From Streptomyces durmitorensis (GTDB lineage Bacteria > Actinomycetota > Actinomycetes > Streptomycetales > Streptomycetaceae): a stretch of 64,000 nucleotides of DNA. This document shows, piece by piece, positions 41,515 to 49,652 of the stretch. Each line of letters starts with the position of its first letter. Position 1 is the first letter of the stretch. The translations under genes and the position numbers were made by a program. The DNA lies in the NCBI RefSeq assembly GCF_023498005.1, contig NZ_CP097289.1, positions 7,936,001 to 8,000,000 on the forward strand. The letters are read 5' to 3'. A model generated the notes under the pieces. The model did no database searches. It worked only from the letters and a program-made list of their open reading frames with translations, and was not told the origin of the DNA.

Positions 41515-42378
41515 CTACGAGGCAGGTCGCCCCAAGGCCTTGAGCTGCTCCGGAGTGAGCCGGTCCGGTCCGGTGAGGAGCAGCGCACCGGTGACGCGGT
41601 CCCGGGGCCAGCCCAGCGCTGTGGCCAGTTGGTGCTCCGTCAGGGGTGCGCCCGCGTGCCGCAGTGCGGCGAGCACGGTCAGGGCGTCGTCGACGGTTGC
41701 CGTGCCGCCGCTCATGTCGTCGCTGAGGGTCGCGAAGAACTGGCTCATCCGGGCCAGCCGGGAGCCCGCGGGGGTCGCCGCGTCGAGGACGTCGACCCCT
41801 CGCTGTGCGGTCTCCGCCCACATCGCGTGCTTCTGGGCGCTCGCCATCCACGCGCTGAGCCAGACGTCGTCGTCGATGACGTACCGCTCGCGACGCCGGC
41901 CCGGTTCGCGTACGCGGCCGATCACTTCAAGGCCCTCCAGATAGCCCACGGCCTTGGACACCGAAGCGGCACTGACCCGCAGCCGCTGGACGAGGTCGGC
42001 GGCGGTGAGACTGCCCGAGTCGTCGGTGATCAGGCGGGCAAGGACCCGCGCGGCCATGCGGGGCACCCCGGTCCTGACCATGAGCGCCGCGAGCTGCTCG
42101 GCGAAGTCGCGTACGGCATCGGGATCGCGTCCGTACGCGTCGGCGGGGGCGGTCGGCTCACGGCGAGGGACCTGCCTGCGCCGACGGGCGCGTCGCCCGG
42201 TGGCGAGGTGGGCGTGGTCGACGCGGTACGCGTCGGGCCCGCCGTTGCGGGTCACCTCACGGCTGATCGTCGACGTCGGTCTGCCGAGGCTCCTGGCGAT
42301 CTCGGTGTACTTGAGCCCCTCGGCGAGACCCGCGCCGATGTCCCTGCGGTCCTGGTGCGTCAGCCTGCCTCCCGGCAT
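41515..42378 (-). CDS. MarR/GbsR-like regulator with N-terminal IS30-type helix-turn-helix
   Basis: 287 residues from ATG 42378, chosen because AAGGAGGT lies exactly eight bases before it; two upstream in-frame ATGs lack a site. Residues 1-45 (LTHQDRRDIGAGLAEGLKYTEIARSLGRPTSTISREV) match the HTH_38 domain at the front of IS30 transposases. Residues about 95-190 are a winged-helix MarR/GbsR domain (LTAADLVQRLRVSAASVSKAVGYLEGLEVIGRVREPGRRRERYVIDDD). No DDE catalytic domain is present. Likely represses the divergent ABC exporter. Confidence 0.85.
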   Translation of the reverse strand: MPGGRLTHQDRRDIGAGLAEGLKYTEIARSLGRPTSTISREVTRNGGPDAYRVDHAHLATGRRARRRRQVPRREPTAPADAYGRDPDAVRDFAEQLAALMVRTGVPRMAARVLARLITDDSGSLTAADLVQRLRVSAASVSKAVGYLEGLEVIGRVREPGRRRERYVIDDDVWLSAWMASAQKHAMWAETAQRGVDVLDAATPAGSRLARMSQFFATLSDDMSGGTATVDDALTVLAALRHAGAPLTEHQLATALGWPRDRVTGALLLTGPDRLTPEQLKALGRPAS

Positions 42379-42532
42379 ACGCGTGGACCTCCTTGCGTTC
42401 ATCGGCACGTTCATTGCAACAGAACCTCGAAATCCCCTACTGGGGAGGGTTTCCAGGTCAGTTATTCATTGATGGCCCACTGAACGCAACGTAGCTTCGC
42501 CGACATCTGTACGGATATGGCGAGGAGTTGAC

Positions 42533-43459
42533 GTGACGACGACGAGCGAGGACGTCGTGCTCGATGTCGAGGGGCTGCGCATGCGCTACGGCACGGCGGA
42601 CGTGCTGCGCGACGTGACGTTCCGGGCCCGGCACGGCGAAGTGGTCGCCCTGCTCGGGCCCAACGGGGCGGGCAAGACCACCACCATCGAGATCTTGGAA
42701 GGGTTCCGCATGCGCTCGGCGGGCCGGGTCAGGGTGCTAGGCACGGACCCGGCGCTCGGCACCGAGGCATGGCGTGCGCGCATCGGGGTCGTCCTGCAGT
42801 CCTGGCGCGACCACGGCAAGTGGCGGGTGCGCGAGCTGCTCGCGCACCTCGGGACGTACTACGCCCCCTACTCCACCGGCACGATCCGGCGGCCGTGGGA
42901 CACCGATGAGCTCATGGCGGCGGTCGGCCTGACCGCGCACGCGGGCAAGAAGATCAAGACGTTGTCCGGCGGCCAGCGGCGCAGGCTGGACGTGGCGATC
43001 GGCATCGTGGGCCGACCGGAACTGCTGTTCCTGGACGAGCCCACCGCGGGCTTCGACCCGGAGGCCAGGCAGGAGTTCCACGAACTCGTGCACCGCCTCG
43101 CCGACGATCACGAGACCACGATCCTGCTCACCACGCACGACCTGCACGAGGCGGGCAGGCTCGCCGACCGCATCATGATCCTCTCCGGGGGACGGATCAT
43201 CGCGGACGGTTCGGCGGACGACCTTGCGCGGCGGATCGCGGGCGAGGACGAGGTGCGCTGGACGTGCGAGGGGCGGCACTTCGTGAAGTCGACGGCCGAA
43301 TCGACGGCGTTCGTCCGTGAGTTGTTCCGTGAGTACGGCGATGGAGTGGGCGAACTGGAGGTCCGCAGGGCCTCGTTGGAGGACACCTATCTGGCGTTGG
43401 TCCGAGGCCAGGGCGAGACGGGGACGGCGTACGGGGCCGCAAAGGCGGTGGCACAGTGA
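42533..43459 (+). CDS. ABC-2 exporter ATPase subunit
   Basis: 308 residues from GTG 42533, with GAGGAG upstream. Walker A GPNGAGKTT, signature LSGGQRRRLD, Walker B LLFLDEPTAGFDPEA and TTHDLHEA are canonical for the DrrA/NodI group. The C-terminal domain ends with SLEDTYLALV. Divergent from the MarR-like regulator across 154 bases. Confidence 0.93.
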   Translation: MTTTSEDVVLDVEGLRMRYGTADVLRDVTFRARHGEVVALLGPNGAGKTTTIEILEGFRMRSAGRVRVLGTDPALGTEAWRARIGVVLQSWRDHGKWRVRELLAHLGTYYAPYSTGTIRRPWDTDELMAAVGLTAHAGKKIKTLSGGQRRRLDVAIGIVGRPELLFLDEPTAGFDPEARQEFHELVHRLADDHETTILLTTHDLHEAGRLADRIMILSGGRIIADGSADDLARRIAGEDEVRWTCEGRHFVKSTAESTAFVRELFREYGDGVGELEVRRASLEDTYLALVRGQGETGTAYGAAKAVAQ

Positions 43460-44304
43460 AGGCGGCGAGCGTGGCGGTCCGTGCGGGCTGGAGCCGTGGC
43501 CTGATCGAACTGCGGCAGTCCTTCACCAACGGCGGTGACGTGCTGTCGCATCTGCTCTGGCCGGTCCTGATGCTGACCGTCCTGTTCTTCCTGCGGGACA
43601 CGGCGTTCGGCACCAGCGGACTCCTGCTGGGGACCCTCGCCCTGCCGAGCATCCTGGGCATGAACGCCGCGATGGGCATGGTCAGCATGAGCCAGGCGCT
43701 CACCGCCGAACGCGAGGACGGCACCCTGCTGCGCGCCAAGGCGACGCCGAACGGGATGCCGGGCTACCTCATCGGCAAGGTCGTCTCCGTGGCGGGCGGC
43801 CTGCTCGCCGACCTGGCGATCCTGCTGATTCCGGGGATCTTCGTCGTCGGGGGCCTCGCGATCGGCGGCCCCGGCTCCTGGGCGACGCTGACCTGGGTCC
43901 TTCTCCTGGGCATGGTCGCGACCCTGCCCATCGGCGCGGTCCTCGGCTCGGTGTTCACCAGCGCGCGCAGTCAGGGCCTGATCCAGCTGCCGGTCCTGGG
44001 CATGATCGCGATCTCCGGCATCTTCTACCCGATCACCGCGATGCCGGACTGGCTGCAATGGGTCGCTCAGGCGTTCCCCATCTACTGGCTCGGTCTCGGC
44101 ATGCGTTCGGCCCTGCTGCCGGACGGCGCGGCCGCCATCGAGATCGCCGCATCCTGGCGGCACTGGGAGACGGCCGGGGTGCTCGGGGCCTGGGCCGTGC
44201 TCGGCCTGCTCGTGGCCCCCGTCGTGCTGCGCCGCATGGCACGCAGGGAGTCGGGCTCCAGCGTGGCGGCGCGACGGGAGAGGGCGCTGCGGCGGGTGGG
44301 GTGA
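43456..44304 (+). CDS. ABC-2 exporter permease subunit
   Basis: 282 residues from GTG 43456, GTGA overlap with its ATPase. Six helices; ERELLR-like stretch AEREDGTLLRAKATPNGMPGYLIGKV and the conserved ISGIFYPITAMPDWLQWVAQAFPIYW of DrrB-type permeases. With the ATPase it forms a small-molecule or antibiotic exporter; the substrate is not known. Confidence 0.92.
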   Translation: MKAASVAVRAGWSRGLIELRQSFTNGGDVLSHLLWPVLMLTVLFFLRDTAFGTSGLLLGTLALPSILGMNAAMGMVSMSQALTAEREDGTLLRAKATPNGMPGYLIGKVVSVAGGLLADLAILLIPGIFVVGGLAIGGPGSWATLTWVLLLGMVATLPIGAVLGSVFTSARSQGLIQLPVLGMIAISGIFYPITAMPDWLQWVAQAFPIYWLGLGMRSALLPDGAAAIEIAASWRHWETAGVLGAWAVLGLLVAPVVLRRMARRESGSSVAARRERALRRVG

Positions 44305-44310
44305 CGGTGG

Positions 44311-44344
44311 GGTTCCCCGCGCCCCGTCAAGGGCGCGGGGAACC
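44311..44344. terminator. Bidirectional terminator (Streptomyces interspersed palindrome)
   Basis: GGTTCCCCGCGCCC (44311-44324) and GGGCGCGGGGAACC (44331-44344) are a perfect 14-base stem with a six-base loop. It lies between the convergent permease and CoA-binding genes, and is another member of the family seen at 23735-23777. Confidence 0.88.
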
Positions 44345-44417
44345 GCGCGACGAGCCTCCACCGGCCCGCGGGTCGATCACCGGCCCGCGCCACCCGCGCC
44401 GCACCCCCGGCGGAGCG

Positions 44418-44825
44418 CTACCCCAGCATCGGCAGTTCGATCGCCGGGCAGCGGTCCATCACCATGTCAAGGCCTGCCGCCCGCGTCCGCTCGTACGCCG
44501 CCTCGTCGACGACGCCCAGCTGGAACCAGACCGCCTGCGCGCCGATCGCGACGGCTTCCTCGGCGGCCTGGCCCGCGAGGGCGCTGTTGAGGAAGACGTC
44601 CACGACGTCGATCTTGAACGGCACGGCGGAGAGGGACGGGTAGCCCTTCTCGCCGTGCACCGTCTCGGCCTTCGGGTGGATGGGGACGATGCGCTTGCCG
44701 TAGCGCTGCAGGACGCCCGCGACCCCGTACGCCGCTCGTTCCTCGTTCGTGGAGAGGCCCACGACCGCCCAGGTGTCCCCGAGCTCCGTCAGGATCTTGC
44801 GCACTGTTGCCGGATCGCCGTACAC
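44418..44825 (-). CDS. CoA-binding-domain protein (YccU type)
   Basis: 135 residues, all one Rossmann-like domain: WAVVGLSTNEERAAYGVAGVLQRYGKRIVPIHP, VDVVDVFLNSALAG and AVWFQLGVVDEAAYERTRAAGLDMVMDRCP. The last Cys-Pro is the usual end of the family. Members bind CoA; their role is unknown. Confidence 0.88.
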   Translation of the reverse strand: MYGDPATVRKILTELGDTWAVVGLSTNEERAAYGVAGVLQRYGKRIVPIHPKAETVHGEKGYPSLSAVPFKIDVVDVFLNSALAGQAAEEAVAIGAQAVWFQLGVVDEAAYERTRAAGLDMVMDRCPAIELPMLG

Positions 44826-44864
44826 GTCCCGCTCCTTCTGCCGCCGATGGTGGATGGGCGTACG

Positions 44865-45440
44865 TCAGACATTCACGCCGAAGTCCGACGCGATGCCGCG
44901 CAGCCCACTGGCATAACCCTGGCCGACCGCGCGGAATTTCCACTCCGTGCCGTGGCGGTAGAGCTCGCCGAAGACCATGGCGGTCTCGGTCGAGGCGTCC
45001 TCGGAGAGGTCGTAGCGGGCGATCTCCACGTTGTCCGCCTGGTTGACCACACGGATGAAGGCGTTGCGGACCTGGCCGAAGCTCTGGCCGCGGTTCTCGG
45101 CGTCGTGGATGGAGACTGGGAAGACGATCTTCGTGATCGTGCCGGGGACCGCCGCGAGGTTCACCTTCACGGCCTCGTCGTCGCCCTCGCCCTCGCCGGT
45201 GAGGTTGTCGCCGGTGTGCTCGACGGAACCGTCGGGGCTCTTGAGGTTGTTGTAGAAGATGAAGTGCTCGTCGGAGACGACCTTCCCCGATTCGTCGCAG
45301 AGCAGTGCGCTCGCGTCCAGGTCGTAGTCCGTGCCGGTGGTCGTGCGGACGTCCCAGCCCAGGCCGACCAGGACGGCGGTGAGGCCGGGGGCCTCCTTGC
45401 TGAGCGAGACATTGCCGCCCTTGGCCAGGGAAACTCCCAC
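44865..45440 (-). CDS. terD: TerD-family calcium-binding stress protein
   Basis: 191 residues from GTG 45440 with AGGAGG upstream. The N-terminus [19 protein letters not shown], then VGLGWDVR and [10 protein letters not shown] and [23 protein letters not shown] include the acidic residues of the two calcium sites. The C-terminal [34 protein letters not shown] is a family block. TerD proteins act in tellurite and general stress responses and development in Streptomyces. A BlaI-type operator lies 64 bases before the start. Confidence 0.95.
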   Translation of the reverse strand: MGVSLAKGGNVSLSKEAPGLTAVLVGLGWDVRTTTGTDYDLDASALLCDESGKVVSDEHFIFYNNLKSPDGSVEHTGDNLTGEGEGDDEAVKVNLAAVPGTITKIVFPVSIHDAENRGQSFGQVRNAFIRVVNQADNVEIARYDLSEDASTETAMVFGELYRHGTEWKFRAVGQGYASGLRGIASDFGVNV

Positions 45441-45503
45441 GATGTCCTCCTGATGTCCTGAGGTGAAGTGCGTACCGGCCGTGGTCAGGGCCGGAGTGGA
45501 AAA

Positions 45504-45519
45504 TCTACAGCACTGTAGA
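45504..45519. promoter_or_regulatory. BlaI-type operator between terD and blaI
   Basis: TCTACAGCACTGTAGA, with perfect 7-base arms around CA, in the divergent terD-blaI region. It matches the TACA/TGTA dyad of BlaI/MecI repressors and the element at 46634-46653 in sequence and spacing. Confidence 0.82.
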
Positions 45520-45670
45520 AGTAACCGGTGTGCCGCGTCCCGGCACCTCGTCCCGGTACTGCGTCCCGTTACGATGTGGCGCTCCTCAAGGGGCCGTCAA
45601 GAGAGCCGTCAAGACAGCCGTCGGGGCAGCCGTCGGGACAGGTGGCCGGGCATCCAGGAGGGACACGGGC

Positions 45671-46066
45671 ATGGAGCGGCACGAACACGGAGCGCGGCAG
45701 CCCCGCCTCCGTCGGCGCGCGCAGGGCGAGTTGGAGGCGCAGGTGCTCGCGGCGCTGCACGGCGCGGCGGGGCCCGTGAACGCGGCCTGGGTGCAGGAAC
45801 GTATCGGCGGGGATCTCGCGTACACCACGGTGATGACGATCCTGACCCGGCTACTGGCCAAGAGTGCCGTCACGCGCGAGCGCGTGGGCCGGTCGTTCGC
45901 GTGGAGTTCGGCGGCGGGCGGGGCGGGGCTCGCCGCGCTGCGGATGCGCAAGGTGCTCGACGGCGAACGCGACCGCGGGGCCGTCCTCGCCAGTTTCGTC
46001 ACCGCGCTCTCGGCCGACGACGAGCGGATGCTGCGGGGGCTCCTGGGGCCGACGGGCGCGGTGTAG
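45671..46066 (+). CDS. blaI: BlaI/MecI/CopY-family repressor
   Basis: 131 residues from ATG 45671, with GGAGG upstream. The winged helix is complete: LEAQVLAALHGAAGPVNAAWVQERIG, LAYTTVMTILTRLLAKSAVTRERVGRSFAWSS. The C-terminal dimerisation region (VLASFVTALSADDERMLRGLL) follows. BlaI is usually paired with the M56 sensor protease BlaR1; none is next to it. It should bind the TCTACA/TGTAGA palindromes at 45504 and 46634, so it would repress itself, terD, terB and the TenA-like gene. Confidence 0.92.
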   Translation: MERHEHGARQPRLRRRAQGELEAQVLAALHGAAGPVNAAWVQERIGGDLAYTTVMTILTRLLAKSAVTRERVGRSFAWSSAAGGAGLAALRMRKVLDGERDRGAVLASFVTALSADDERMLRGLLGPTGAV

Positions 46067-46082
46067 CGGGCCTGCGACCCGA

Positions 46083-46136
46083 GGGCTCGCGGTGAACGGA
46101 GGCGGCCCGCCACCTGGGCGGCCGCACCGCGAGCCC
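46083..46136. terminator. Bidirectional terminator between blaI and terB
   Basis: GGGCTCGCGGTG (46083-46094) pairs perfectly with CACCGCGAGCCC (46125-46136), with a further GCGGCC/GGCCGC pairing inside. Located between convergent genes. Confidence 0.8.
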
Positions 46137-46152
46137 CTCCGGCGGCGGTGGT

Positions 46153-46608
46153 TCAGAGGTCGAACTCGTGCGGCGGCAGGTCGAGCGCGAAGCATGCCTC
46201 CCGCACGACGGCCCGCTCCGTCCGGTCGAAGTCGCCGTCCGCGCCGCCGATGACGATGCCGATCTGGATCACGGCGCGCGCCTCGGCGGGCTTCCTCTTC
46301 GCCTTGGCGACCTCCTGCAACACGCTGACCTTGCCGAACGCGAAGTCGGCGGTCAGCTTGTCGACGTACTCCTCGAAGCGGTGGCGCAACTCGTCGGCGG
46401 AGAAGTTCTGCAGCACTTCGTTGGTGGCGATGAGCTGGGCCACGCGCTGTCGCTCGGACGGGTCGATCGAGCCGTCAGCGGCCGCCACGAGGGCGCACAT
46501 CGCCATACTGGAGTCGCGGAAGGCGCCGCTCTTGAGGTCGTTCTTCTTCGCCATGAGCTGGGTCTGCATCGTCGATGCGGATTCCTTGACGCGGTCCCAC
46601 AGGGCCAT
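46153..46608 (-). CDS. terB: TerB-family tellurite-resistance/stress protein
   Basis: 151 residues. Helical bundle with the two acidic repeats of TerB: ALVAAADGSIDPSERQRVAQLI and GIVIGGADGDFDRTERAVVREACFALDL, which bind metal between helices. GGAG precedes the ATG. TerB works with TerD/TerZ proteins in membrane-associated stress complexes; here the two are separated by the BlaI gene, and the same operator type stands before each. Confidence 0.94.
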   Translation of the reverse strand: MALWDRVKESASTMQTQLMAKKNDLKSGAFRDSSMAMCALVAAADGSIDPSERQRVAQLIATNEVLQNFSADELRHRFEEYVDKLTADFAFGKVSVLQEVAKAKRKPAEARAVIQIGIVIGGADGDFDRTERAVVREACFALDLPPHEFDL

Positions 46609-46633
46609 GAGAGCTCCGTACGTTGATTTCTTG

Positions 46634-46653
46634 TTTCTACAGCAGTGTAGAAA
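46634..46653. promoter_or_regulatory. BlaI-type operator between terB and the TenA-like gene
   Basis: TTTCTACAGCAGTGTAGAAA, a perfect palindrome except for the central four bases, placed 26 bases before the terB start and 48 before the TenA-like start. It is the same TCTACA-N4-TGTAGA dyad as at 45504-45519. Confidence 0.85.
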
Positions 46654-46700
46654 CTAACAGGAGTGCCGAGAAGTTCCGCCGACGGCAGACAGGACGGACG

Positions 46701-47378
46701 ATGACACGGACCGCACAGGACCTGCTCGACGCCGTGGCCGCGCGGCTCGCACCGGACCCGGCGGCCAACCCACTCGTCCCGCGGTTCGCGGACGGCACCG
46801 CCCACCGTTCCGCGATCACCGCTCTCGCTCTGGAGCAGCGCTCCGTGATCCCCGCCGACCGCCGCTCCTTCCTGCACCTGGCCGAACGCTCGGCCGCCGC
46901 GGGGGAATCCGAGTGCGCGGCCGTCTTCCGCACCCTCGCCGAAGGCGAGACGCTCGCCTTCGAACGGCTCGGCGCCCTGGTCGCGGCGTGCGGCGTGGAC
47001 AAGGCCGACGCCGACGCGTACGAACCGCGCGCCGGCTGCCAGGCCTATCCGGCGTACGTGGCCTGGCTCGCCCTGAACGGCACCCCCGTCGACGTGGTCC
47101 TCGCCCTGACCGCCAACTTCGCTGCCTGGGGCGCCTGTTGCGCGACGCTGGCCCAGGCGCTGCCTGCCCACTACGGCTTCAGCGACGAGGCCTGCGCGTT
47201 CTTCGCCTTCTTCGCGGAGCCCGCGCCCGACCTGGAGCAGCAGGCGCTCGCCGCGGTGCGCGCGGGCATGGACCGGGGCCTGGACGCGACAGGGACCGCT
47301 CTGCGCCACGGCAAGCTGCTGCAACGCTACGAGGCGATGTTCTGGGAGACGCTCGCCGACCCGGCGCGCGATCTCTGA
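46701..47378 (+). CDS. TenA/PqqC-fold (heme-oxygenase-like) protein
   Basis: 225 residues from ATG 46701. Alpha-helical throughout. LVPRFADGTAHRSAITALALEQRSVIPADRRSFLHLAERS, TFRTLAEGETLAFERL-type segments and YPAYVAWLALNGTPVDVVLALTANFAAWGACCATLAQALP resemble the TenA superfamily, where the last block lines the active site. True TenA hydrolyses an aminopyrimidine of thiamin. The catalytic Cys position is uncertain, so the reaction is not assigned. Its presence in the BlaI-operator set links it to terD/terB. Confidence 0.75.
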   Translation: MTRTAQDLLDAVAARLAPDPAANPLVPRFADGTAHRSAITALALEQRSVIPADRRSFLHLAERSAAAGESECAAVFRTLAEGETLAFERLGALVAACGVDKADADAYEPRAGCQAYPAYVAWLALNGTPVDVVLALTANFAAWGACCATLAQALPAHYGFSDEACAFFAFFAEPAPDLEQQALAAVRAGMDRGLDATGTALRHGKLLQRYEAMFWETLADPARDL

Positions 47379-47393
47379 TCGCCCTCACGCGCG

Positions 47394-47413
47394 CCCCCGG
47401 AACTCACCGGGGG
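47394..47413. terminator. Short bidirectional terminator
   Basis: CCCCCGG/CCGGGGG (47394-47400, 47407-47413) with a six-base loop between the convergent TenA-like and TetR genes. Confidence 0.75.
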
Positions 47414-47415
47414 TT

Positions 47416-48060
47416 CTACTCCCCGCGGAACTCCGCGAGTTGAGCCACGAGGCCGCGGACCAGCGCGTCGAGCCCGGCCGCGAACGCCTCCTCGGCCCGC
47501 CCCGCCTTGTCACCGCCGACCGCACTGCCCAGGGCGGCCGCCAGGACGGGCACCCGGGGCGCGTGTCCGGCGGGGTCGATCATCAGCGGCGGCGCCACGA
47601 GGTCGAGCGCCGAGCCGAGGAGGAAGGACTCGACGCTGGTCAGCGCCGCGACCAGACGTTCCTGCGGCCAGCCGCCACGGGCCAGCGCCGCGACGACCGC
47701 CTCGTACATGCTGAGCGTGGCCGGCGAGCTGATGGTCGTGGTGGCCAGCAGGTCGATCGCGTGCGGGTGCGCGGCGAAGGCGTCGCGGTACGAACGGGCC
47801 CACGCGGCAAGGGCGTCGGGCCACGGCAGCGTGTCGAAGGCGGAGACGTCCATCTCCTCGACGATTCTGCGCCGTACGCCCTCGATGACCTCGGCACGGC
47901 CGTCCAGATGGTTGTAGAGCGAGGCGGTCTTCACCCCGAGCCGCTCGGCCAGGCGGGACAGGCTGAACGCGGCGGCCCCCTCGGCGTCGATCAGCGCGAG
48001 GGCCTCCCGCGCTATCAGGTCGGCGCTGAGCACCGGTATGCGAGGTCTCCCTCTGCCCAT
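47416..48060 (-). CDS. TetR-family repressor
   Basis: 214 residues from ATG 48060 (GGGAG upstream); an in-frame GTG at 48096 is less likely. The helix-turn-helix is LIAREALALIDAEGAAAFSLSRLAERLGVKTASLYNHLDGRAEVIEGV. The C-terminal ligand domain begins after SAFDTLPWPDALAAWARSYRDAFAAHP. It is divergent from an amino acid permease, with a perfect palindrome between them. Confidence 0.92.
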   Translation of the reverse strand: MGRGRPRIPVLSADLIAREALALIDAEGAAAFSLSRLAERLGVKTASLYNHLDGRAEVIEGVRRRIVEEMDVSAFDTLPWPDALAAWARSYRDAFAAHPHAIDLLATTTISSPATLSMYEAVVAALARGGWPQERLVAALTSVESFLLGSALDLVAPPLMIDPAGHAPRVPVLAAALGSAVGGDKAGRAEEAFAAGLDALVRGLVAQLAEFRGE

Positions 48061-48134
48061 GGCCTGGCAACTCCCTTCTTCGGACGCGGTCTTCACGGCC
48101 GCCCGAGTGCAGAGTACGGTCCTGCCAAGCCCGG

Positions 48135-48149
48135 ACTAAAGACTTTAGT
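48135..48149. promoter_or_regulatory. TetR-type operator ACTAAAGACTTTAGT
   Basis: Perfect 15-base palindrome (7+1+7) at 48135-48149 in the TetR-permease divergent region, unusually AT-rich for the surroundings. Likely bound by the TetR protein; it would cover the permease promoter. Confidence 0.8.
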
Positions 48150-48186
48150 TTTCGGACCTGCGTGCCCGACCTCTTGGAGTGTCCGC

Positions 48187-49635
48187 GTGACCGCACCCAC
48201 CTCCCGCGCCGCCAAGGGCCTGAGCGGCGGCGCCGTCGGCACCGGCGATCTCGTCTTCTTCGTCGTGGCCGCGGCCGCGCCGCTGACCGTGATGGCCGCA
48301 GTGGCCCCGCTGGCGATCGGCATGGCGGGGGAGGCGGCGCCGCTGGGCTATCTGATGTCGGGGCTGCTGCTCATCGTCTTCGCGGCCGGATTCACCGCGA
48401 TGAGCCGCTTCGTCCGCAACGCCGGAGCCTTCTACGCCTACATCGGCCGCGGTCTCGGACGCCCGGCGGGGGCGGGGTCCGCCTACGTCGCGCTCTTCTC
48501 GTACAACGCCATCGAGGTCGGACTGCTCGTCGCCTTCGGGTGGTTCACCGAGTCCGGGTTCGAGGACCTGACCGGGGTACGCGTCGCCTGGTGGATCTGG
48601 GCGCTCGCCGGGCTCGTCGCCATCGGTGTGCTCGGCTATCTGAAGGTCACGTTCAGCGCCAAGGTCCTCGGTGCGGCGCTGGTCCTCGAAGTCCTCGTGC
48701 TGCTGGTCTTCGAGGCCGGGCTGCTCGCGCACGGCGGCGGGCCGCGCGGGCTCGACCTGGGCACGCTCTCCCCGGAGCACCTGGGCGGATCGGGCGTCGG
48801 CGGCATGTTCGTGCTCGCCGTCGGCGCCTTCGTCGGGTTCGAGGCGACGGCCATCTACGCGGAGGAGGCGAGGGAGCCGGCGCGGACGGTGCCGCGCGCC
48901 ATGTACATCGCCGTGGCGTTCCTCGCGCTCTTCTACACCTTCACGGTGTGGATGATCATCAACGCCCACGGAGCCGACCGCGCCCAGGACATCGCCAACG
49001 GGGAGGGCGGCGCCGACATGGTCTTCACGGCCACCGAGCGGTTCGCCGGGGCCTGGGCCGCCGACGCCATGGACGTACTGATCATCACCAGCGCCTTCGC
49101 CGCGACGCTCGCCTTCCACAACGGCGCCGCCCGCTACTTCTACGCCCTGGGCCGCGAAGGTCTGCTGCCGCGCCGCCTCGCCGCCGTGTCCCCGAAGACG
49201 CGGGCCCCCGTGACAGCGGTCGTGACGCAGTCGGCCATCGCGCTGGCCGTGGTCGCCGTCACCGTCGTCAGCGGTGCGGACCCCTACACCGTCACCTTCC
49301 TGTGGAGCAACGGCGCCGGAATCCTCGGCGTGATGCTGCTTCAGGCGCTCGCCGCGCTCGCGGTGTACGGATTCTTCCGGCGCGAGCGCAGGGGCATGCC
49401 CGCCTGGCGGGTGGTCGCGGCCCCGCTGACCGCCTGCGCGGGCCTCGCGGTACTGATCGCCCTGGTGTGTGCCAACCTCGATCTCCTGACGGGGGCTTCG
49501 AACGGCGTCAACGCGGCACTCGTCGCACCGCTGCCCGTCCTGTTCGCGGCGGGAGTGGCAAGGGCCCGGTGGATCCGGCGGCGTGATCCGCGGGCGTACG
49601 AACGGCTGACGACGGTGGACGCCGAGAGCGTGTGA
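48187..49635 (+). CDS. APC-superfamily amino acid permease
   Basis: 482 residues from GTG 48187. Twelve predicted helices. GDLVFFVVAAAAPLTVMAAVAPLAIG (helix 1), GAFYAYIGRGLGRPAG, FVGFEATAIYAEEAREPARTVPRAMY (the conserved helix 6 block) and FHNGAARYFYALGREGLLPRRLAAV are family hallmarks. Followed 17 bases later by an amidohydrolase in the same operon, so it may import the amide or amine that enzyme acts on. Likely controlled by the TetR palindrome. Confidence 0.92.
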   Translation: MTAPTSRAAKGLSGGAVGTGDLVFFVVAAAAPLTVMAAVAPLAIGMAGEAAPLGYLMSGLLLIVFAAGFTAMSRFVRNAGAFYAYIGRGLGRPAGAGSAYVALFSYNAIEVGLLVAFGWFTESGFEDLTGVRVAWWIWALAGLVAIGVLGYLKVTFSAKVLGAALVLEVLVLLVFEAGLLAHGGGPRGLDLGTLSPEHLGGSGVGGMFVLAVGAFVGFEATAIYAEEAREPARTVPRAMYIAVAFLALFYTFTVWMIINAHGADRAQDIANGEGGADMVFTATERFAGAWAADAMDVLIITSAFAATLAFHNGAARYFYALGREGLLPRRLAAVSPKTRAPVTAVVTQSAIALAVVAVTVVSGADPYTVTFLWSNGAGILGVMLLQALAALAVYGFFRRERRGMPAWRVVAAPLTACAGLAVLIALVCANLDLLTGASNGVNAALVAPLPVLFAAGVARARWIRRRDPRAYERLTTVDAESV

Positions 49636-49652
49636 CGGAGGGGCAGGGCGGC

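Noticed and set aside
41515..42378. IS30 transposase
   Set aside because: Only the N-terminal helix-turn-helix resembles IS30. There is no DDE domain, terminal inverted repeats or target duplication.
45671..46066. CopY-type copper repressor instead of BlaI
   Set aside because: The C-terminal Cys-x-Cys metal motif of CopY is absent, and the operator matches the BlaI dyad.
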